This document shows, piece after piece, positions 7,779 to 11,522 of a stretch of 11,522 nucleotides of DNA. Position 1 is the first letter of the stretch. Each line of letters begins with the position of its first letter. The translations under genes were made by a program, and so were the position numbers. The notes beneath the pieces were generated by a model. The model worked only from the letters and a program-made list of their open reading frames with translations, was not told the DNA's origin and did not search any database. This DNA comes from Bordetella parapertussis (GTDB taxonomy: Bacteria; Pseudomonadota; Gammaproteobacteria; Burkholderiales; SG8-39), in the NCBI GenBank assembly GCA_945906975.1, contig CAMDRY010000064.1, positions 1 to 11,522 on the forward strand, written 5' to 3'.

Positions 7779-8666
7779 GAGCACACACCTGTGATTGGGG
7801 CCCGCATTGAGGGAGGCCAATTATATGTGGTCGCCACGCCCCTTGGTAATCTGGGCGATATCACGCTGCGTGCGCTGGAAACGCTGCGCGGCGCCGACCT
7901 GGTCGCCGCCGAGGATACGCGCACCACGGCCAATCTGCTGGCCCATCACGGCATCAAGGCCAGGTTGCTGGCCTTGCACGAACACAATGAGGCGCGCGCC
8001 GCCGACAAACTGATCGCTGCGCTCGCCGCCGGGCAATCGGTGGCCCTGGTCAGCGATGCCGGCACCCCGGCCATCTCCGATCCGGGGGCGCTGGCCGTTG
8101 CGCGCGTGCTCGATGCAGGTTATCGCGTCACCCCCATTCCCGGCCCCAACGCCGCGATCACCGCGCTTTCTGCGGCCGGCATGGTTGAAACGGCATTTTT
8201 GTTTTACGGTTTTTTGCCGGCCAAGGCGGGGGCGCGGCGCAAGGTGCTCGAGTCTTTGTGCGGCCTGCCGCACGCGCTGGTTTTTTACGAGGCACCGCAT
8301 CGCATCGCCGAGTGCATTGACGACCTCGCCGAGAGCTTCGAGCCCGGACGCACCGTGGTGCTGGCGCGCGAACTGACCAAGATGTTCGAGTCGATTCATC
8401 GCTGCCGGCTTGACCAGGCGCAGGCCTGGCTTGCCGCCGACGACAACAACCGCCGCGGTGAATTTGTGCTGATCGTATCCGGCGCCCCTGAGGCCGAGGC
8501 CGAGCTCGATGCCGAGGCCGAGCGCGTACTGGCCCTCGTTGCCGCCGAACTGCCACCGGCCAAGGCCGCCAAGCTTGCGGCCGCGATCACCGGCGTGCCG
8601 CGGGACGTGCTCTACGCACATGCGCTGGCGCGCGCCGGTCGCCGCAATGATGATGATGGGGTTTGA
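7764..8666 (+). CDS. rsmI: 16S rRNA (cytidine1402-2'-O)-methyltransferase
   Basis: A 300-residue SAM-dependent enzyme of the tetrapyrrole-methylase fold that 2'-O-methylates C1402 in the decoding centre of 16S rRNA. Diagnostic segments are LYVVATPLGNLGDIT (20-34), LVAAEDTR (46-53), ALVSDAGTPAISDPG (94-108), PGPNAAITALSAAG, and FYGFLPAKAGARR; a C-terminal helical RsmI tail follows, with an unusual Ala/Glu-rich stretch near EAEAELDAEAE. The length is slightly above the E. coli protein (286). The ATG at 7764 fits the family N-terminus; no ribosome site is obvious. It is divergent from the lpoA-like gene, as in many proteobacteria, and its 5' end overlaps that gene by up to 15 bases. A hairpin repeat follows 20 bases after the stop. 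Confidence 0.95.
   Translation: MTKPHEHTPVIGARIEGGQLYVVATPLGNLGDITLRALETLRGADLVAAEDTRTTANLLAHHGIKARLLALHEHNEARAADKLIAALAAGQSVALVSDAGTPAISDPGALAVARVLDAGYRVTPIPGPNAAITALSAAGMVETAFLFYGFLPAKAGARRKVLESLCGLPHALVFYEAPHRIAECIDDLAESFEPGRTVVLARELTKMFESIHRCRLDQAQAWLAADDNNRRGEFVLIVSGAPEAEAELDAEAERVLALVAAELPPAKAAKLAAAITGVPRDVLYAHALARAGRRNDDDGV
7820..7849 (-). promoter_or_regulatory. Candidate sigma70 promoter of the lpoA-yraN-HIRAN-gmhA-dolP cluster, inside rsmI
   Basis: On the minus strand a perfect TATAAT (plus-strand 7820-7825) lies 18 bases after TTACCA (7844-7849), four of six matches to TTGACA. Transcription would begin near 7813, leaving about 35 bases to the ATG at 7778. It sits entirely inside the rsmI coding frame, which the lack of an intergenic gap makes necessary. 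Confidence 0.5.
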
Positions 8667-8685
8667 GCTGGCCTGAGAGGGGGGT

Positions 8686-8720
8686 AGCTGGAAAGCCTTT
8701 ATTGGCGCGGGTTTTCAGCC
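8686..8720 (+). repeat. Intergenic hairpin repeat, copy 2 (possible rsmI terminator)
   Basis: GCTGGAAA at 8687-8694 pairs with TTTTCAGC at 8712-8719 (one G-T pair), and an inner GCC/GGC stem closes a TTTATT loop. The right arm GGCGCGGGTTTTCAGCC is nearly identical to the corresponding arm of copy 1. It starts 20 bases after the rsmI stop codon, in rsmI orientation. Confidence 0.65.
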
Positions 8721-8845
8721 GGTGTGCCTGTCATTTTCCGGCCGCGCCGGGGTCTGGGGTGCGCTGGCTGCTAGTGTAAAATTGACGCTCAGCAGCACGC
8801 CTGCCCCGCCTTTATTTAAATCCATTCACGTCAAGAAAACACCGC

Positions 8846-9883
8846 ATGCAAACCCTGACCCTGACCCGACCCGACGATTGGCACCTGCACTTGCGTGACG
8901 GCGAAGTGCTCGCCGCCGTGCTGCCCGACACCGCGCGCCAGTTCGCCCGCGCCATTGTCATGCCCAACCTAAAGCCGCCGGTGGTGAGCACCGATGATGC
9001 CATGGCTTACCGCATGCGCATTCTCGACGCCCTCCCGGCAGGGAGTAAATTCGAACCGCTGATGACGCTGTATTTCACCGACCAGACCACACCCGAGGAG
9101 ATCGCCCGCGCCAAGCAGTCGGGCATCGTGCACGCGGTGAAATATTACCCGGCCGGCGCCACCACCAACTCAGATTCGGGCGTGACGCGCCTGTCGCGTG
9201 TCTTCCCGGTGCTCGAGGCGATGCAGGACTACGACTTGCCGCTGCTGATCCACGGTGAGGTCACCGATCCGTCCGTGGACATATTTGACCGTGAGAAGGT
9301 GTTCATAGAGACGGTGCTCGCACCGCAAATCGTCGAGCGCTTTCCCGACCTGCGTGTGGTGCTCGAGCACATCACCACGCGTGACGCCGCCGACTATGTG
9401 GCAAAGGCGCCGGCCAACGTCGGCGCCACCATCACCGCCCACCACCTGTTGTTCAACCGCAACGCGCTGTTTGCCGGCGGCATACGTCCGCATTACTTCT
9501 GCCTGCCCATACTCAAGCGCGAAGAGCACCGCCAGGCGCTGCTCAAGGCGGCCACGGGGGGCGGCGCAAAATTCTTTCTTGGCACCGACAGCGCGCCGCA
9601 TTCGCGCGGCAACAAGGAGTCCACGTGCGGACACGCCGGCTGCTACACGGCGCACGCTGCCATCGAGCTTTACGCCGAGGCCTTCGACGAGGTCGGGATG
9701 CTGCACAAGCTCGAGGCCTTTGCCAGCTTCAACGGCCCGGATTTTTACCGCCTGCCGCGCAACGAGGGCAGCATTACGCTGAAAAAAGATCCATGGAAGG
9801 TGGCTGCAACACTGCCTTTTGGCGAAGAGGGGGAGCTGGTGCCCTTGCGCGCGGGGGAGCCGATATCCTGGCGCCTGGTCTGA
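8846..9883 (+). CDS. pyrC: Dihydroorotase, class II
   Basis: A 345-residue zinc amidohydrolase that interconverts N-carbamoyl-L-aspartate and L-dihydroorotate, the third step of pyrimidine synthesis. All metal ligands of E. coli PyrC are seen at matching spacing: H13 and H15 in [10 protein letters not shown], the carboxylated lysine K99 in [13 protein letters not shown]136 in LLIHGEV, H175 in LEHITT, and the catalytic D248 in LGTDSAPH. Length is normal. The ATG at 8846 starts the typical [20 protein letters not shown]-terminus; the ribosome site is weak (only AAGAAA about nine bases upstream). No convincing -35/-10 pair was found in 8721-8845, though TAAAAT at 8777-8782 is possible. The downstream DUF3025 gene overlaps or abuts its 3' end. 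Confidence 0.97.
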   Translation: MQTLTLTRPDDWHLHLRDGEVLAAVLPDTARQFARAIVMPNLKPPVVSTDDAMAYRMRILDALPAGSKFEPLMTLYFTDQTTPEEIARAKQSGIVHAVKYYPAGATTNSDSGVTRLSRVFPVLEAMQDYDLPLLIHGEVTDPSVDIFDREKVFIETVLAPQIVERFPDLRVVLEHITTRDAADYVAKAPANVGATITAHHLLFNRNALFAGGIRPHYFCLPILKREEHRQALLKAATGGGAKFFLGTDSAPHSRGNKESTCGHAGCYTAHAAIELYAEAFDEVGMLHKLEAFASFNGPDFYRLPRNEGSITLKKDPWKVAATLPFGEEGELVPLRAGEPISWRLV

Positions 9884-10560
9884 AGCCCCTGTCGATAGAC
9901 GAACTCAACCAACAGGCTGCAGCGCGCGGCCTTGTTTCCGGCGGCGGTGCGCCGCTGCATTTTGTTGTGCCTGTCGAAGACGGCCTCAACTACGAACAGC
10001 GTATCCGCGACACGGGGGCGGTCGCCACCCGGGCGGGCAATGTGCATGACCTGCTCAACGCCGGGGCCTGGCTGGACTTTCCCCTGAGCAAGGCTGCGCT
10101 CAACCGCCTGCATTGCGAACAACTGGCGGCGCAGCAGGGCAGCCAGCGCAGTCCGGTGCGCGACGCCCTGACCCTGTTCGATGAAAGCGGCCTTGTCGTC
10201 ACTTGTGCCGACCCCGCGCTTGCGGCCTTGTTGCGCGATTTCAAATGGAAGCTGCTGTTCTGGGGGCGTCGCGTCGAGGTGCTGCTGGCGATGCGCTTTC
10301 ACGTGCTGGGTCATGCGCTGGCTGAAAAGCTGCTCGCACCTTACAAGGGCATCACCGCGCATGCGCTGATTATTGCCGCTGCTGCCGACCTGCCGCGGGC
10401 CCTGCTCGATGAACGCGTCGCACTGGCCCTGCCTTCGCTCCAGTCGACCCGCGCACTTGCGCCGCTGCCGGTGCTGGGTATTCCAGGCTGGGTGGCGGAT
10501 AACGACGACCCGCGTTACTACGATGATACGAGCCACTTTCGTCCGGGAAGACGGGCGTAG
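9793..10560 (+). CDS. DUF3025 protein, start uncertain
   Basis: A protein of unknown function of the DUF3025 family, often found beside pyrC in betaproteobacteria. The family signature [21 protein letters not shown] is clear, followed by [24 protein letters not shown] and a Pro/Arg-rich end ([19 protein letters not shown]). No signal peptide, membrane helix or catalytic motif was recognised. The coordinates use the nearest in-frame ATG (9793), but that start overlaps pyrC by 91 bases and the first 25-30 residues look like a pyrC frame shadow. A better reading may be a CTG start at 9868, with GGGGGAG eight bases upstream (230 residues), or CTG at 9880, overlapping the pyrC TGA. It is probably co-transcribed with pyrC. 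Confidence 0.82.
   Translation: MEGGCNTAFWRRGGAGALARGGADILAPGLKPLSIDELNQQAAARGLVSGGGAPLHFVVPVEDGLNYEQRIRDTGAVATRAGNVHDLLNAGAWLDFPLSKAALNRLHCEQLAAQQGSQRSPVRDALTLFDESGLVVTCADPALAALLRDFKWKLLFWGRRVEVLLAMRFHVLGHALAEKLLAPYKGITAHALIIAAAADLPRALLDERVALALPSLQSTRALAPLPVLGIPGWVADNDDPRYYDDTSHFRPGRRA
9853..9859 (+). promoter_or_regulatory. Shine-Dalgarno site that may set a CTG start for the DUF3025 gene
   Basis: GGGGGAG inside the end of pyrC is eight bases before an in-frame CTG (9868-9870). There is no in-frame ATG, GTG or TTG between 9796 and 9966, so either the long overlap from 9793 or a CTG (or ATC 9865) start is needed. Confidence 0.4.
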
Positions 10561-10620
10561 TGTGTGCCCACGCGTAGCCTAAACGCGCAGCCGACCGGCC
10601 CCCAGCCGCCGCAGGCGATA

Positions 10621-10655
10621 GACTGGAGAGGGCCTGCTGATGCGGGTTTTCAGGC
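10621..10655 (+). repeat. Intergenic hairpin repeat, copy 3
   Basis: This 35-nt element has the same length as the other two copies and shares GCGGGTTTTCAG with copy 2 (23 of 35 bases identical overall). The left arm GACTGGAGA pairs with TTTTCAGGC using G-T pairs, and CCTGC pairs with GCGGG inside, so the fold is kept despite base changes. It lies 61 bases after the DUF3025 stop, in the same orientation as that gene. Confidence 0.55.
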
Positions 10656-10891
10656 GGTCTGCGAATTCAAGTTCGAAGTGCGCCGCTGCGCCGGACCGTG
10701 CATGCTGTCATACAATGTTTCCCGCGTTGCAGCTTGAGCTAGCACATCGGCTGTAGGAGAATGGGCCCTTGACCGCCGCGCGATACCGCGAAACCACGAA
10801 ACCACTGGTGTGATGGGTCATCGAGCCACATTTACCCATTGCCCGCCTTGACATGGTTTCCTGGCGTGCCCCGTACTGCGCAGCTTTGCCC

Positions 10892-10908
10892 TTGGCATGT
10901 TCATCGCT
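10892..10908 (+). promoter_or_regulatory. Possible sigma54 (-24/-12) promoter for the VOC gene
   Basis: TTGGCATG-N4-TCGCT has the invariant GG (10894-10895) and GC (10906-10907) exactly ten bases apart, and matches TGGCACG-N4-TTGCW at 10 of 12 fixed positions. A start near 10919 would leave about 34 bases to the ATG at 10953. It is a pattern match only; no enhancer-binding regulator is in the window. Confidence 0.3.
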
Positions 10909-10952
10909 ATGTCCCCCGAGCGCCGCCCCCTATTCTTTGAAAGTGATTCGCA

Positions 10953-11522
10953 ATGACGTCGCCACAAGAACTTCCGCTCGATCACATCGTCATCGCCGTC
11001 GCCGATCTGGCCCGGACGATCATCGACTACCGCGCACTTGGCTTCACCGTGGTGGAGGGGGGCAAGCACCCCGGACGCACATCGCACAATGCGCTGGTGG
11101 TGTTCGAGGATGGCGTCTATCTTGAGTTGATCGCGTGGCAGGCGCCGGCGCCCGAGGAGCGCTGGTATCGCACGCAAACGGCGCACGGCGAAGGCTTTGT
11201 CGACTTTGCCTTGCTGCCACACGACACGGCGCAAGTGCTGGCCGCGGCGCGCGCGCGCGGGCTTGGCTCGCTCAACGGACCCATCGACGGCGGACGCAAT
11301 CGCCCCGACGGTGCACGGCTGCAGTGGCAATCGGCGCGGCACGCCACGCCCGATGTGCCATTTTTGTGCGGTGACGTGACGCTGCGCGCGCTGCGCGTGC
11401 CCGAGGGTGAGGTGCGCCGTCACGCCAACGGTGCGACCGGCGTCGCCAGCCTGGCCGTCGCGGTGCAGGACATCGAGGCTTCGCTCACGCGCTACAAGCA
11501 GCTGCTCGGTCCTGGCCCGGCC
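10953..11522 (+). CDS. VOC-superfamily (Glyoxalase_3-like) protein, 5' part
   Basis: An open frame of 190 codons from the ATG at 10953 that runs off the right edge with no stop. It begins MTSPQELPLDHIVIAVADLA, the typical opening of glyoxalase-like VOC domains, with candidate metal ligand H11. The next strands read YRALGFTVVEGGKHPGRTSH and ALVVFEDGVYLELIAW, with E58 in the usual second-ligand position. A central part (GFVDFALLPHD, about 78-88) and a second VOC module starting near GVASLAVAVQDIEASLTRYK complete the visible part. The layout suits the Glyoxalase_3 family; the substrate is unknown, and members may be dioxygenases, lyases or binding proteins. The ribosome site is weak (GAAAGTGA about 7-14 bases upstream). 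The strand and 392-base gap suggest its own promoter. Confidence 0.85.
   Translation, partial: MTSPQELPLDHIVIAVADLARTIIDYRALGFTVVEGGKHPGRTSHNALVVFEDGVYLELIAWQAPAPEERWYRTQTAHGEGFVDFALLPHDTAQVLAAARARGLGSLNGPIDGGRNRPDGARLQWQSARHATPDVPFLCGDVTLRALRVPEGEVRRHANGATGVASLAVAVQDIEASLTRYKQLLGPGPA

Larger units (their letters stand above)
10561..10952. other. Non-coding stretch between the DUF3025 and VOC genes
   Basis: This 392-base region holds hairpin repeat copy 3 (10621-10655) and a possible sigma54 site (10892-10908). Short frames through it have no family resemblance. TTGACA at 10848-10853 and TACAAT at 10711-10716 look like promoter halves, but neither has a fitting partner. No tRNA or clear small RNA was recognised. 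Confidence 0.5.

Noticed and set aside
8490..8525. Repeated GAGGCCGAGGCC-type motif in rsmI
   Set aside because: It encodes an Ala/Glu-rich helix (EAEAELDAEAE) and is explained by codon bias rather than by a separate repeat element.
8782..8818. TTGACG and TATTTA upstream of pyrC as a promoter
   Set aside because: The spacing between them is 25 bases, too long for a sigma70 promoter.
8667..8845. Possible RNase P RNA gene downstream of rsmI, where some betaproteobacteria carry it
   Set aside because: The gap is only 179 bases and contains no RNase P conserved core; it holds the hairpin repeat and a short leader.
10818..11423. Minus-strand open frame (201 codons) opposite the VOC gene
   Set aside because: The plus strand encodes a clear VOC domain; the minus-strand peptide is Arg/His-rich and unlike any family I know.

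Overview
The window reads as chromosomal DNA of a high-GC betaproteobacterium (Burkholderiales/Rhodocyclales type). Three things point there: a Bug/TctC-type tricarboxylate receptor at the left edge, the conserved block lpoA-yraN-(SIS isomerase)-dolP divergent from rsmI, and a class II pyrC followed by a DUF3025 gene. No rRNA, tRNA, CRISPR array, transposase or phage gene was seen.

Left part (1-4423): the 5' end of a secreted TctC receptor on the minus strand, a 338-base divergent intergenic region, then a two-gene plus-strand signalling operon. Its first gene encodes a six-helix membrane histidine kinase with a PAS domain. Thirteen bases later comes a gene for a 686-residue soluble protein that fuses a receiver, a class III nucleotide cyclase and a Hanks-type Ser/Thr kinase, all with intact catalytic residues. 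The arrangement suggests one phosphorelay input controlling both second-messenger synthesis and protein phosphorylation, with no DNA-binding output domain. This is the most unusual thing in the window.

Middle (4527-8666): a minus-strand cell-envelope cluster transcribed lpoA-like, yraN, a HIRAN-domain gene, gmhA-like, dolP-like, divergent from rsmI on the plus strand. The order matches the E. coli yraM-N-O-P locus except for the inserted HIRAN gene, whose product carries an export signal. The SIS protein keeps the zinc-site residues of GmhA that E. coli DiaA has lost. The lpoA-like protein has only the periplasmic-binding-fold part. The lpoA and rsmI 5' ends abut or overlap, and a TATAAT-type promoter for lpoA lies inside rsmI.

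Right part (8667-11522): pyrC, an overlapping DUF3025 gene whose start is probably non-AUG, a 392-base non-coding stretch, and the 5' part of a VOC/Glyoxalase_3-like gene that runs off the window.

Three intergenic 35-nt hairpins of one family, each with a GCGGGTTTYCAG right arm, lie just 3' of dolP, rsmI and the DUF3025 gene, all in the orientation of the gene they follow. They look like a genome-specific gene-end element: a terminator-like or REP-like repeat.
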